Source of the DNA: Macrocystis pyrifera
Taxonomy: Eukaryota; Sar; Phaeophyceae; Laminariales; Laminariaceae
Length of the DNA: 64,000 nt
NCBI GenBank assembly: GCA_031763025.1
Contig: JASSKH010000023.1
Span: forward strand, 1,364,001-1,428,000
Reading direction: 5' to 3'
Shown here piece by piece: positions 1 through 10,402 of this stretch; position 1 is the first letter of the stretch, and the number at the start of each line of letters is the position of its first letter. A program made the translations under genes and the position numbers. Below the pieces are notes generated by a model, which was not told the origin of the DNA, searched no databases, and saw only the letters and a list, made by a program, of their open reading frames with translations.

Positions 1-96
1 ACAAGAGCATACGTTGAAGGTGCGAGGTGTTAAGGGGATAGGTGAGGTGATGGTGCAAGGTGGTGAGGGGATATGTGAGGAGGTGAAGGTTCAAAG

Positions 97-524
97 CAGG
101 GTTCTACACTATTTGACCTTGTCATGGGCATGTCGTGGCATTGCCATGGTACCGCCCATGGCATACCATGGCATCACCACGGCATCCCATGGTGTGGCAT
201 AAGATTCCATGGCACGCCGTGGGGGTTGCCATGACATGCCATGGGTAGTACCATGGCAACCCCCGCGGCTACCGCCACGGCACTCCATGGCAATCCCACG
301 GCATGTCATGGCAACCCCCACGGCACCCCAATGTCCACGGCACCTAGGTTAGGGTTGGGGTTAGGGTTAGGGATAGGGTTAGGGTTAGGGTCCCATGGTA
401 TGCCGTGGAGGCCCGTGGAAGGTTTCGTGGTATGCCGTGGAAGATGCCGTGGAAGGTTTTGCCGCAGGTGGTGCCACGGCATGCCCCGGCATGTTGCGAA
501 AAAAGACAATAATGTACATACCTC
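97..524. mobile_element. hAT-like non-autonomous element with internal TTAGGG run (copy 1)
   Basis: The element is bounded by a perfect 8-bp direct repeat GTTCAAAG at 89-96 and 525-532. Its ends form an imperfect inverted repeat: CAGGGTTCTACACTATTT on the left, and GAGGTATGTACATTATTG when the right end is read inward. The interior is packed with short inverted motifs (GCCATGGC, CCACGGCATG, GCCGTGG) and carries a TTAGGG run near 348-390. An 8-bp duplication and a CAGGG-type end are hAT hallmarks. There is no coding capacity, so it needs a transposase in trans. Three related copies lie at 19058, 26327 and 33579, all in the same orientation. Confidence 0.8.
348..390 (+). repeat. Telomere-type TTAGGG run inside the hAT-like element
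   Basis: About seven TTAGGG or near-TTAGGG units (variants TTGGGG, ATAGGG) follow CACCTAGG. The run sits at the same internal place in all four element copies (also 19254-19297, 26579-26602 and 33833-33858) with different unit numbers. It is therefore part of the mobile element, not a chromosome end. Confidence 0.85.
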
Positions 525-532
525 GTTCAAAG

Positions 533-803
533 GGAGAGCGATGGCACCAGGGAGCAGCAGCAGCCGCAACGGCAACAGCAGCCTCAGCAGCCATGTCTGC
601 AACAGCAGCAGCAGGACCAAGTGGGTCCGCTAAGCGCTTGCGACGATCGCCCCGAAGAACAATAGCAACAGCAGGGCCAAGTGGGTCTGCGAGGCGCTCT
701 CCGCAGAAGCGGTTGTGGCGGGTACCGCTAGGTAGATACACACCACCTTGTATAGCGTAGGGTACCTACGCTCGGTCTGGAGCCACCGGTCCAAAACATC
801 TGT
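533..803. other. Non-coding GCA-rich stretch with a short direct repeat
   Basis: GCA-rich sequence holds two imperfect copies, about 60 bp apart, of a segment containing CAACAGCAG and CCAAGTGGGTC (near 600 and 669). Overlapping frames on both strands are low-complexity and I assign no gene. Confidence 0.4.
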
Positions 804-1784
804 CTAGAAGCCTTCGCCTTTGAGGGGGCCTTTTCGCAGTAGCGCGAAATCTCGGCCTCCGTCTTTGTTCTGCTTCCGTTGAATCAGGGCCCTCTCATGC
901 AATGAAACCGCGCCCAATGTTTCCTCTTTTCCTTCTTCGTCGGAGGAATCCTCGGCGTCTCCAAACATCTCGGCGAACAGCAACCTCGAATCATCCACCT
1001 ACTTATTGTGGTCCACTAGACGAGAACTCCGACCAGCTGCTCTGTCCGTGGTGGCCGCACTGGCCTGCCCTCGGTGTCTGGCATGGCGCCGTCTATGATG
1101 GGCAGGGAGCGAGTGATGACGTCCACCGTTGCAGCTAATTAAGCCGACGGTAGTCGAGTTTCTCCGAGTCGCCGCTTCCCTTCAGCTGTTTTGTGCGAGG
1201 GTCGCAGGATGCGATCTTTTGAGCATTCGTGTTTCTCAAAGATGTTCCAAAGTTTTTGAACATGACGTCCGCCGCTTTCCTCATATGGGGAGATATCTCG
1301 AGGTCGGCGGCCTGGAACTCAATGGTGGAGTGGAGCATTGAAGACAGCACGGGCATCAAGCTATTGGTAATGAAGTTATAACCTCGCCAGACGGTGACAG
1401 CAGCAGTCGCGAATTTCTTGAGAACCAAGGCTTTGGTGTTGGCCTAGTCGATGGCGTTGTAGTCGATGCTTGGCTTGTTTGGCTTGTTCTATATCCACAA
1501 AATTGTTTGCTCGATGGAGAGTCGTCGGAGCCCACCGCCTGATTATAATACGAACTCCATCGAGTCGCGCATGACAGAGGCATATTATTTTTCTTACCGA
1601 GCGCCTGGCAATCCCGTTCACAGATAATGGTCGCCCGGAAACAACGACACAGCAATAGGAGCACACAAAACGAGGGAGTAGGCCCTGCCTGAAAGAATGC
1701 CTGAATGACCTTTTCTGAAACAGCGTGCCTGAACGCCCTTTTTGTGCCTATTAAGCCTATCTTCTGCGAGGCAAAGCAAGGCAT
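804..1784 (-). pseudogene. Decayed hAT-family transposase, central part
   Basis: Three successive minus-strand frames together read like the core of a hAT transposase. The first (1784-1356) contains LGKKNNMPLSCATRWSSYYN, matching the conserved TRW(N/S)S(T/Y)Y block. The second (1428-1135) is helical, with FITNSLMPVLSSMLHSTIEF followed by IASCDPRTKQL, the family's LDPR-K segment. The third (998-804) is acidic, with DAEDSSDEEGKEE. hAT transposases are usually 600-700 residues and cut and paste elements with 8-bp duplications. Here the N-terminal BED finger is not visible and the frame changes at least twice, so no active protein is expected. The C-terminal dimerisation block appears on the other strand at 2290-2433, suggesting a local inversion or a second copy. 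Confidence 0.6.
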
Positions 1785-1813
1785 GTCAAAACGACGAAAA
1801 CGGCACTAAAAAA

Positions 1814-2110
1814 TCACGCCGTTAGGTGGGAGTTCCCAAAATTTGGGGAACGGGGGTTATTTTCACAACCCACAGACAACCGACAATAATACAGAAAAGA
1901 TCCACAGCGCACAGCCCACACCCAACGCACACCGTAACGCCACAGCTCGGCTAGAAGCCAGATCAGGTTGCCGTTGGAGATACCACGATGCCTAGCACCA
2001 TGCCCGGCGGAGAAGGAAGTGCGCACACACCAGCAGTCTGCATTTCCACGCAAGATGCACCTGGCGGAACTTGTCGTCTGCTCCCCTCTCGTGAAGAACC
2101 TTTCCGACCT
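1814..2110. other. Unassigned sequence between hAT remnants
   Basis: Short overlapping frames on both strands; none resembles a family I know. It ends at the TA duplication of the MITE at 2112. Confidence 0.4.
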
Positions 2111-2111
2111 A

Positions 2112-2216
2112 TTACGGGGGTCCAAAGTTAATGAGACCAAATTTTGTTAGTAAACATTGGTAAATATATAGGTTTTTATGTATACCATAGGTCCTATTAA
2201 CTATGGACCCCCGTAA
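2112..2216. mobile_element. Small TA-flanked MITE (Tc1/mariner type), copy 1
   Basis: A 105-bp element flanked by TA (2110-2111 and 2217-2218). Its inverted ends are TTACGGGGGTCCA(A/T)AGTTAA and the complement of TTAACTATGGACCCCCGTAA. The A+T-rich middle contains TTTTGTTAGTAAA and ATATATAGG. There is no coding potential. Further copies lie at 3962, 23810, 35215, 35986 and 36056. The TA duplication is confirmed by uninterrupted paralogues for the 23810 and 35215 copies. Confidence 0.88.
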
Positions 2217-2289
2217 TAGCATCTCTACTAGGGACTTCTACCTCGCCCACAAGCAGCAGTTCTCCAAGTAGTTTGGTCTGGTCCGGAGG

Positions 2290-2433
2290 CTATGGCTTAT
2301 CCAGTCGTCATCGGCAATGATGGAGCGCGCGTTCTCGGTAATAAACAACATCTTCGGCGCGCAGCAGACGACGGTACTGAACGATCTGTTCGAGCTGTCC
2401 GTCATGTTGCGCCACAACCGTGGAATTCGCCGC
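2290..2433 (+). pseudogene. hAT transposase C-terminal dimerisation fragment
   Basis: The frame read through 2317 gives QSSSAMMERAFSVINNIFG, then LFELSVMLRHNRG. This matches the hAT C-terminal dimerisation signature (S-S-x-x-x-E-R-x-F-S, about 25 residues, then L-x-x-N). No start or upstream domain is in frame. It lies on the strand opposite the hAT core at 804-1784, with a MITE between them, so the two pieces no longer form one gene. Downstream the frame becomes Gly/Ala-rich and then low-complexity. Confidence 0.6.
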
Positions 2434-2439
2434 GGCGCC

Positions 2440-3510
2440 AGGAAGGACGCCGCAGACGGGGGTGCTTCGGGTGGGGGTGCTAGTGCTGGCTTGGCCATGG
2501 AGATTGACAACAGGCCGGGAAGAAACTGCAGCAAGACAGCAACTCCGACGACGATGAAAGCGAAAACGACGGAGATATATATAATATATATATATGTATG
2601 CCAAAAACGCTCCGTAGGTTGCGATAGAGAGGTCAACGGTCAACACCAATCGTAGTGTGCCGTGGAGTGATTGATCATTGGTAGGCGTGGGACATCACTC
2701 TTGCGTGGCGACTTCTGATACAGACTCTGCACCCCCCCGGTGAACATCCGGTACCATATTGCCGTCACGACGCAGACTAGGCAGCGGGCTTTCAATGTTG
2801 TGGGTGGTGATTTCTTGTGTTTTTTTGTGTCCGATGATTCGACCGAAGATATATGTTGTATACGTATATTTGTCAAATTTTCGTACTTTAGCCAACTTTT
2901 CTCTTCGTACAAAGCACTTTTCGGCATAACACCAAATGCTCGGACACAGGAAGCCCGGCCGGACACATTGGTCGAGGTCTCGGTGCGATCCGTGAACTCT
3001 GGAGCACGTGGCGGGCGCCCAAAATTGTTTTTCCGGCGGGAGTGGATAAGACGATTTCCCTGGTTTCAGTACGAGAGGCCTCATTTTGTACGTACGTATC
3101 GGTACATGCTCTCTGTTTTCTCCCCCCGGCTCTCATGAGCTGTGAGCACACAGCTCAGGCATGCCAGGTACATAACAGACAACATGCACAGATCCCATCG
3201 TTCCAACGCTGCCGCCCACACGCCGTGCGTGTTGGACACACCCATATGCGCAGTGTTGCGGTGGTTGGTTGTGTTTGTCGGAGCCTGCCGTCCGCATTCC
3301 ACGGTCTGCCATATATATTTTTTATCCGCGTATGTACCCAGGATGACGTACAATATCCCTGTACATTTTGTTTTGGGTTGTTGCACGGAGCACGGACCAC
3401 CGCCTAGAGAACAATACCCACAGCAGTGCAGAGAGCGTGCTTACCTCCAGCTTCCTACAGCATCACAACGAACCCTGCTGTTTCCGAGGTTCGACTCGCA
3501 TCATCCACGC
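2440..3510. other. No recognisable gene
   Basis: Open frames occur on both strands (for example 2740-3138 plus and 3142-3531 plus) but they overlap one another. None shows domain-like composition or a known motif. A short TATA-type run sits at 2574-2600. Confidence 0.4.
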
Positions 3511-3513
3511 TTT

Positions 3514-3727
3514 ATTTTATTTCACTTTTGACTTTTTTTGTACCAGGACTACAACAGACAGCAGTACCACACAGCAGTAATAATACATTCGTCCACACCT
3601 GGCTTTTCTGAACGTATAGCATGATATACTGCTGTAATATAAGTTGTGTTTATTTTCCACTTCTGACTTTTTTTGTGCCTGTACATTCATCCACCTGGCT
3701 TTTCTGAACGTACAAAATGACATAGTA
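3514..3727. repeat. Two-copy tandem repeat, ~134-bp period
   Basis: The segment with GACTTTTTTTGT then CACCTGGCTTTTCTGAACGT occurs twice (GACTTTTTTTGT at about 3530 and 3665). Confidence 0.6.
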
Positions 3728-3839
3728 CATGTTACTTGTGTGTTTTAGCCCAAATTAAAGAGTTTGGGTGCGCTTGCGTTTGGCGTGCGTTCATACCTCA
3801 ACATTTCGCAGCCACTCCCAATACTTGGGAGTAAAGCAA

Positions 3840-4700
3840 AGTATGTTCGAGAAAATACTGCTATTACCGTAGGTACTTCGTACACTCGCAGTATTTCGGG
3901 GGTTTTGTACTCGAGATACTGCGAGTACTCGCAGTATTTTGAGGTTCTGTAGATACTATTAATACGGGGGACCATAGTAAACAGGACCAAATATTATTAG
4001 TAAAAATACCTTAATATATAGGATTTTATGCATGCCATAGGTCCTGTTAACTATTATAGACCCCCGTAATACTGCATATACTTTCGGGCTCGCACTAATG
4101 CGGGGCTCGCTACTGCTGCTGCTGGATACCGGCTGTTGTGTTTCAAGTATCTCGGGGTTCTGTACCGCGGGTACTAGAAGTATACTAGTCTAGCCGTATT
4201 TCGTCCGGTGGTAGTGTTCGTACTGCTGCTTCTACGAGACTCAGTAATCGCAGCAGAAATGAAATACCCTCAAAATGCCCAGTATACTTCGAGCATGGGG
4301 TATACTTAAACTGTGCACCGTGTCGACAGGCTCAGCGTTCGGCATAAAACACACCCAGAGAGTCCCACACGAGTGGGAGTTGGAGCACACTACTTTCGCT
4401 GGAGACAACTTGAGCACTTAAAAGCAGTCTGGCAGAATTTCGAGATATGCATTAGCGAGGAATATATATGTATGTACTGCGAATGAATACTCTCAGTATC
4501 TCGAGGTTCTGTACTGTGCATATTGCCTTTACTCCAAGTATTTCGCGTTTCGATACTACTGCGCGGGTACATACTTACCTGTATTCTCGGGGTTCGGTAC
4601 TGCGCACACTCTCATTACTCAGTATTTGGGCCTTCTCAGTACTCGCAATATTTTTGCCGCCAGTACTCCAATACTCTCAGTACTCGGACTACGATTTGTT
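3840..4700. repeat. Clustered CAGTACTCG / GGTTCTGTACT motifs, probable non-autonomous element
   Basis: Many short variants of ACTCGCAGTATTTCG and GGTTCTGTACTGCG cluster at 3870-3955, 4140-4300 and 4480-4690 on both strands, flanking a less repetitive core. This resembles the subterminal motif arrays of the hAT-like elements elsewhere in the window. Similar blocks lie near the outer edges (ATGTTCGAGAA at about 3842 and the complement of ATGCTCGAGAA near 4705), but I cannot prove a target duplication. A TA-MITE (3962-4069) sits inside. Confidence 0.45.
3962..4069. mobile_element. TA-flanked MITE, copy 2
   Basis: 108 bp, with TA at 3960-3961 and 4070-4071. The left end is mutated to ATACGGGGGACCATAGT; the right end is CCCCCGTAA. 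The interior is shared with the 2112 copy (TTTTATGCATGCCATAGGTC). Confidence 0.82.
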
Positions 4701-4739
4701 CTCGAGCATTTACCTGTGAAACCTTGATATTACCCTGAG

Positions 4740-5620
4740 CACCAAGAAACATTCATTTTTGGGGAACATATATCTTGTACAGCAGTAGTACCAGTATGTA
4801 TGTGCTGTACCTTACTCAGGCGGTCACAAAGTACTATGGCGCAACCTCGACCCCGCGCAACTTTTTTGTACTTACGAATTAATGGCCGCGAGTCAGCTGG
4901 ATCAATATATCCACTTACCGATACCCTATAATATATTATTGTAGTAGTAATGATCCCACACTAATTCCGCAAACAGTTCGCATAATAGCCTGTCCTCAAA
5001 AATATGTTGTGTGTGTTCTTCACGTCAAAATGATGAGTGGATCAGGTGCTACTTCTAAACAAGTGTGCAGGGTTTCATACGAGTATTATTTCCCTCTTGC
5101 GCCACTCCCCTATCAATACGGCATCTCCCTGAGGGGAACCTTGTATTATTACATCAATATAGTTGAAGGGTGATGGAGCGGAACCCAACGCTGGGGCTCG
5201 GGAACTTGCTCGCCCACGTATGCACAAGTTGTTGGTCTGTTTGTAGTGTATATGAACAGCAGTGCGAATCAAAGCTCGTTTTGTTTTATACCACGTATTT
5301 TTCAGAGAGCGTCTGCTGTTCCATGTATACGATATACGCGAACAATACGAAACACTATACGCTGCTGCTGTGTGGTAAATATTGCTACAGCAGTAGGAAA
5401 TACGCATACGTATCATACCTCCATCCTCCATCTGCTGTAACAGCTAGTTGTATTTCTCTTATGTCATTCTGCTGCTCCCAAACTAAAATCAAGTATGAGT
5501 ATGTATACGATATGCGTTAGTAGTGCGTCGTGTGTCCCCGAAAACGAAGGCGTGCCTTTCCAAAGTGAAAAGCACACTACTTCCAAATAGGTCGTGAAGT
5601 GGGTCGTCTCCGACAATTTC
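4740..5620. other. No recognisable gene
   Basis: A+T-rich, with scattered short CTGCTG runs. The longest frames (5075-5431 minus, 5170-5520 plus) overlap on opposite strands and lack motifs. Confidence 0.4.
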
Positions 5621-5629
5621 TAAACATGT

Positions 5630-5945
5630 TACAGGCACGTGTTGAGCGACATGGGCATTTATGCCTGAAACCATAACCTACTTGAAATAAGTGTGGGATG
5701 TGCCTCGGCGGGCTTAACAGGTTTCACAGCCACGTCTAAGGCATTATTTCAGGCATTTTCCTGAAATACCTAGGTAGGCACGTTTCAGGCACGTTTAGGG
5801 CTTTCAAGCATTTGCCTTATATAGTGCCTATCTCGAAACAATTTCGCCTGCGGCGTGCCTATCTCCATTTATCTGCCTGAATGCCTTTTGGTTTGCTTTA
5901 AAAGCCAGCAGCCAGGGCCTAGGCCAACAGCCTGCAGGCAGTAGG
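5630..5945. repeat. GCCTGA / GGCAC motif cluster
   Basis: Repeated TGCCTGAA, CAGGCAC and TAGTGCCTA variants occur in both orientations. The same words (TGCCTGAATG, GTGCCTGAACG, GTGCCTATT) occur at 1688-1760, next to the hAT core. They may be subterminal motifs of that element family; no ends could be fixed. Confidence 0.4.
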
Positions 5946-6029
5946 TGGAATAGTCGAACGTTATTTAATACCTGGTACGACTTATCCACATATTTATATA
6001 TGTAGTTGAAAGGCTTTTTTAGGAAGAAA

Positions 6030-6335
6030 GTGGGAGTGACGAATACCGAAATATACCGTGACACGGTAACTTTTTGGGGATTCATCACATCACCGATAAG
6101 ATGTGATTTGTGACCTGTTGCGATGATCTGTTAGGCTGTACTTGTAAGTGTTTATTTATGTCGTCATACAGCCTTTTAGCACAGGGGGGATGCCAAATAC
6201 CGGAATATCGTACTACGGTATCGGCATTTCATTATGGGCATAATACCGATACAGCAGTCCCGCTATTTTTTCCGGTATCGGTACCGGATACCGATACCGT
6301 ATTACGGTATTTCCAGTACGATACGGTTCCGGTAT
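6030..6335. repeat. CGGTATCGGTACCGG motif cluster
   Basis: Dense, mutually inverted variants of ATACCGGTATCGG lie at 6040-6070 and 6195-6335. The pattern looks like one end of a non-autonomous element with subterminal arrays. It abuts the truncated LINE copy that begins at about 6341. Confidence 0.45.
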
Positions 6336-6340
6336 CCATC

Positions 6341-7420
6341 GCTGGCATAGATACATATTATAGTCGAAGACCTTACACTTGTTTAGGGAGTTCCGAGCCA
6401 TCGAAGGGTCAACGGAACTTGCCCCTTCTTAGTGTTAGGAGTTAAGACCGCACTATCGTCGTGGTCCACTCCATAAAAAAAGGCGCGGAAGTGGTACCGG
6501 GGGGTTCTCGAAGCAGCCGAACGGTTCATGGTGAGGTGGCACGAGGTTGAGGCACAACTGAGTAGGCAGCGCCGCGCAACCGCCGTGGGCGGTGTCCAAG
6601 GGAATGGGGAGAGGGGGAGTAACAAGACGAGTGGAAGGAAACCATACTAAGGGTATGCGGGGAGGGGGGGGGACAGGAGGGGTGGAAGGGAAACGGCGGT
6701 GGACGAAAGTCCGAAGGAGATGGCAGACAGAGTAGCAAGGCCCCGGGATGACTATCAATAGTACGAAACACATGTCTATGCTACTCGTGGCGCCAACTGG
6801 TGCAGCGGGTTCGAACGTGGTTTTCCACTGTCTTCTTTCTTCCCTTTCAGCCTGATCCTCTCGTGTTTTTTCGTCTCTTCTCTCCTTTTCTTCTATTTTG
6901 ATAAGCCTAAAAGAAAGAGTCGTGTGGCGTGAGTGGACGACAAGCCTGCTTCGCTTGTTTCGTATTGTCTGACGCCGAAGGGCGGGGCATAGTGGACAAA
7001 CGCAGGACGGAGGAGGCAGACAGGGTAGCAAAAGGTCCCAAGCGGACTAGTAGGGAGAAGACTATGCTACTCGCACCAGAAATTGTTTCGGATACCGGGA
7101 GGTGCTTTGTGCTTCGGTTTGCCTGTAATTTTCCCTTTGGCTCTCATTAGTCTCACTATGTTCATAAGCACCAGGTATACAATAGTGGTGTTTTTATTTC
7201 TTTCGTTAACACGCTTTTTTTTAAGTGTCTGCCACATCCCCTGTGGAGAGGCACGCCAGTTTTTCAGTATTTTCCTTTTCATTTTTCCTTCTTCTCGTCT
7301 GTCTTTCGATTTGTTTCCGGTTTGTTTCCTTTCGTTTTCTCTCTGTCGTCGTAGAATATGTACGTCGTGCCTGTCATATCCAAGTATGATGACATTACAT
7401 GGTATTGTCTGCTAGTTGAT
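6341..7420 (+). mobile_element. 5'-truncated LINE copy
   Basis: Colinear with the last ~120 codons and 3' UTR of the LINE at 61125-64000, in reverse orientation relative to it. GGCATAGATAC, GGGAGTTCCG, AAGTGGTACCGGGG and GTCCAAGGGAATGGGG all match in order. Frameshifts (near 6440-6480) and an early stop (TAA after about 6647) disrupt the reading frame. The 3' UTR part carries the family marks AGTGTCTGCCAC and a GTCGTGCCTGTCATA segment. The usual 3' tail is missing, so the copy is incomplete at both ends. Confidence 0.8.
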
Positions 7421-7429
7421 GTGCTTACT

Positions 7430-7750
7430 GCACAACCACACTCTGGACAACGGACATAACAATAGTCTATCGACAACAGACGATGGGGGGAATCTATCGA
7501 TGTATATTATCTGCGACAATAGATTGTGGAAGGTATCTATCGATAAATGTTGTCGACGACAATAGACAGGTGACGTTGTCGATCGATAGACATTGTCTAA
7601 CACAACAGATGGTGAACTTCGTCCATCGATGGCCATTGCAGGCCACAATAGAATGTGCGAGATGTCGATCGATGGCCATTACCACAATAGATTGTACAAG
7701 CTATCCATCGATAGCCATCTCGAGGATATTTTGCACTCATCCCACGATAT
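7430..7750. repeat. ATCGATAG satellite block 1
   Basis: Degenerate ~55-65-bp units are built around TATCGATAG and ACAATAGA-T in alternating orientation. The family is the same as at 19480-20520, with a stray piece at 12680-12780. Confidence 0.7.
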
Positions 7751-7793
7751 ACGAGGTACGTCATGTTCTGTGTATGTATGTATCTATGTAAGT

Positions 7794-8404
7794 TATGTAT
7801 GTATGTATGTATGTATGTATGTATGTATGTATGTATGTATGTATGTATGTATGTATGTATGTATGTATGTATGTATGTATGTATGTATGTATGTATGTAT
7901 GTATGTATGTATGTATGTATGTATGTATGTATGTATGTATGTATGTATGTATGTATGTATGTATGTATGTATGTATGTATGTATGTATGTATGTATGTAT
8001 GTATGTATGTATGTATGTATGTATGTATGTATGTATGTATGTATGTATGTATGTATGTATGTATGTATGTATGTATGTATGTATGTATGTATGTATGTAT
8101 GTATGTATGTATGTATGTATGTATGTATGTATGTATGTATGTATGTATGTATGTATGTATGTATGTATGTATGTATGTATGTATGTATGTATGTATGTAT
8201 GTATGTATGTATGTATGTATGTATGTATGTATGTATGTATGTATGTATGTATGTATGTATGTATGTATGTATGTATGTATGTATGTATGTATGTATGTAT
8301 GTATGTATGTATGTATGTATGTATGTATGTATGTATGTATGTATGTATGTATGTATGTATGTATGTATGTATGTATGTATGTATGTATGTATGTATGTAT
8401 GCAT
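7794..8404 (+). repeat. (ATGT)n microsatellite, left part
   Basis: About 150 almost perfect copies of the tetranucleotide; the last unit changes to ATGC before the LTR. All the long YVCM or HTYI frames here are artefacts of the repeat. The array resumes at 11945 beyond the LTR element. Confidence 0.98.
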
Positions 8405-8405
8405 G

Positions 8406-8683
8406 TGTTATGATACTGCTTTGTAGGAGGTTGAAAGCCCGGTAACTACCTGGGTTCAATCCCTGGGAACGTATTTGTAGTACTTGAATTGCATATCTTA
8501 GATGGAAAACCAGGGGTTTTCCAAAGACGCACGAGCTTGGTCTCAGTCTCCGCGAGCGCGAAAGGAATATAACTGCTCTTCTTCTATAGCTAAGCAAGCA
8601 ACACACGTGAGTACCAACGATTAACGACTTAAAAGGCAGACCTGTCCAGGGATAGAAAGTGTCCCGCAACCTTGACCCTAACA
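8406..8683 (-). repeat. 3' LTR
   Basis: Matches 11670-11944 over nearly its whole length, with scattered substitutions and small indels (for example GTAACTACCTGGG against GTAATTACCTTGG). Its outer edge abuts the (ATGT)n array. Confidence 0.85.
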
Positions 8684-8685
8684 AG

Positions 8686-10345
8686 TGGCGCCTCTAACCG
8701 ATTGATTTCCAGTAATCTCTTCCACTTCAAGTCGTTCAAGAGGGGTCGAAACGCCGTCCTCGGTGACGTGGTACGGAGGGGACTTCTTGGAGAAATTGTT
8801 GAGCACGTATTGCGTCAACCCCGCCGGCAAGTACTTCGGCATGTCGCCACGGTCGTGGGGGTTGGCACAGGGCTTGCAGCGTTGAACAGATACGCGCCGG
8901 CGAGCCTCAGCGCCGGGCATATCGGAAGGAAGATCCAAATACAGGAGCGCCATCCGGTGTGTCCACTGAAGAGCAGGGGCCAACTGCGAGAGATTTGTAG
9001 GGGCCAGTCGAGTTGAGTGAGAGTTTGGCCTTGAGGACCTTGGCGGCCGTGTCTGGTTTCGCGCCCTAGCGGATGGTGGCCGCCGTATTGTACACCCACA
9101 CACAACCACCAACGTCAAATTTGGGGACCGGACGCAGAGCGTCGGAGAGGGCGGAGTTGCGGCGGTTCACGCGAGCGACAGTGGGGGCCTGGTGTTCTCG
9201 AATGATATCGTACGCGCGTTGCTGGCGGTCCGTCGCCAAGTCGCAGCGGGCGAGGTGGTCGCGGGCCAAGCTCTGGTGGCCGGCGACTCCAGCACGCTCG
9301 AAAATCGTGAGAGGGAAGCGTGGGAGCCGACCCATATGTACCACGTTGGGAGCCAGACCCGTGGCGGCACTGACGGAATTGTTGTTCGCAAATTCGACGT
9401 GAGGGAGCAGTTCAACCCAGTTGTTTTGGAGCTCGTTGACAACCATTGCCAACATTTGGGCTATCCTGTGGGTTACATGTTCCACCCCACCGTTGCCGTT
9501 TGGGTGGTAGGAGCTGGTGGCAATTTTTCGAACCCCGAGAAGCTGATATACGGCGTGCGAAATCTTGGAGCAGAACTGGAGGCCGTTGTCCGAGAGGATG
9601 CTGCGCGGGCATCCCCAAAGAGGGATAAACCGGTTGATGAGAATGTTCGCCGAGCCCTCAGCGGTGAACTGTGCCGCTGTGACGGCGTACATGTCAGCTC
9701 GGCGGCTGAAACGACCAGTGAAAAGCACGATGTAGGTAATTACCTCCAGGCGTCACCGGGAGGGGGCCGAAATCGTCGATGCTGACGGCGATGCCGGGCC
9801 CTTCTGGCAAGGGCAACGTGATGAAGGGCCATCGGACCGTCTGCCGCGACGTTTCCCGTGCTTGGTACTTTAGGCAGTTGCGTAGCCACCACTGGATGCA
9901 GATGTTCATATCGATCCACCAGTACAAACGTTCGCGCATACGTAGGGTGCGCGCGGTTCCTAGGTGGCAGGAAGCCGAGGAATGGCAAGCCTGCATGACC
10001 CAGGGGTGCATGAGCAGCGGAACATAAATGCGAAAAGGCTCGTCGTTCAAAAAGCAGGTTGTACGACCCACCGGGCGTGGCGTATCCAACGCAGGGCGGG
10101 GGGGACGGCTGTCGGGCAAGTAGAACGATGCCCGCGTCGATGGTGTGCAAGCGGCCTTTGTTGGCCAGCTCCCGGACCTCCGAAACGGGAGGGCGCTGGT
10201 GGGAAGGGAAACCCGATAAAAAATCGTCTGGCAAAACTGCCAGTCAGCCAAGGGCTATGTAGCGCATGGCGGCGTTGCACGCGGGTTCAGCCTGTTGCCC
10301 CCGAGCCCAGTCGGCGTGCGAATAGCGCGCTGCGGAATCACCGAA
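8686..10345 (-). pseudogene. Ty3/gypsy integrase, frameshifted
   Basis: Reading leftward, a pre-integrase segment (SHADWARGQQAEPACNAAMR) is followed by the His/Cys zinc-binding domain (HSSASCHLGTARTL, then NCLKYQARE, where the second Cys of the usual C-x-x-C is Tyr). The D,D,E core follows: first Asp in VSIDDFGPLPVT, second in SILSDNGLQF, Glu in YHPNGNGGVEHV. A one-base frameshift near 9735 separates the first Asp from the rest. A TAG at about 9066 and another frameshift near 8945 break the C-terminal part, which still ends EEITGNQSVRG just before the 3' LTR. In the active family integrase joins cDNA ends to the chromosome; this copy cannot make one continuous protein. The apparent Met before LFTGRFSRR is a GTG codon, so it is not a start. 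Confidence 0.85.
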
Positions 10346-10402
10346 CTGAAAACGGCAGCTGCGCCGAGGGCGTCCAAGTCGGTCGAGGTGACGGGAGGTG
10401 CG

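Noticed and set aside
348..390. A chromosome end or telomere fusion
   Set aside because: The same run occurs at the same internal position in four dispersed element copies, one with a clean 8-bp duplication.
7593..8684. Long open frames of repeating YVCM or HTYI residues on both strands
   Set aside because: They are translation of the (ATGT)n array, which lacks stops in these frames. There is no protein signal.
8684..8702. TGGCGCC next to the left LTR, resembling a retroviral primer-binding site
   Set aside because: The integrase runs on the minus strand, so this is the 3' side. The bases encode the conserved SVRG(A) end of the polyprotein.
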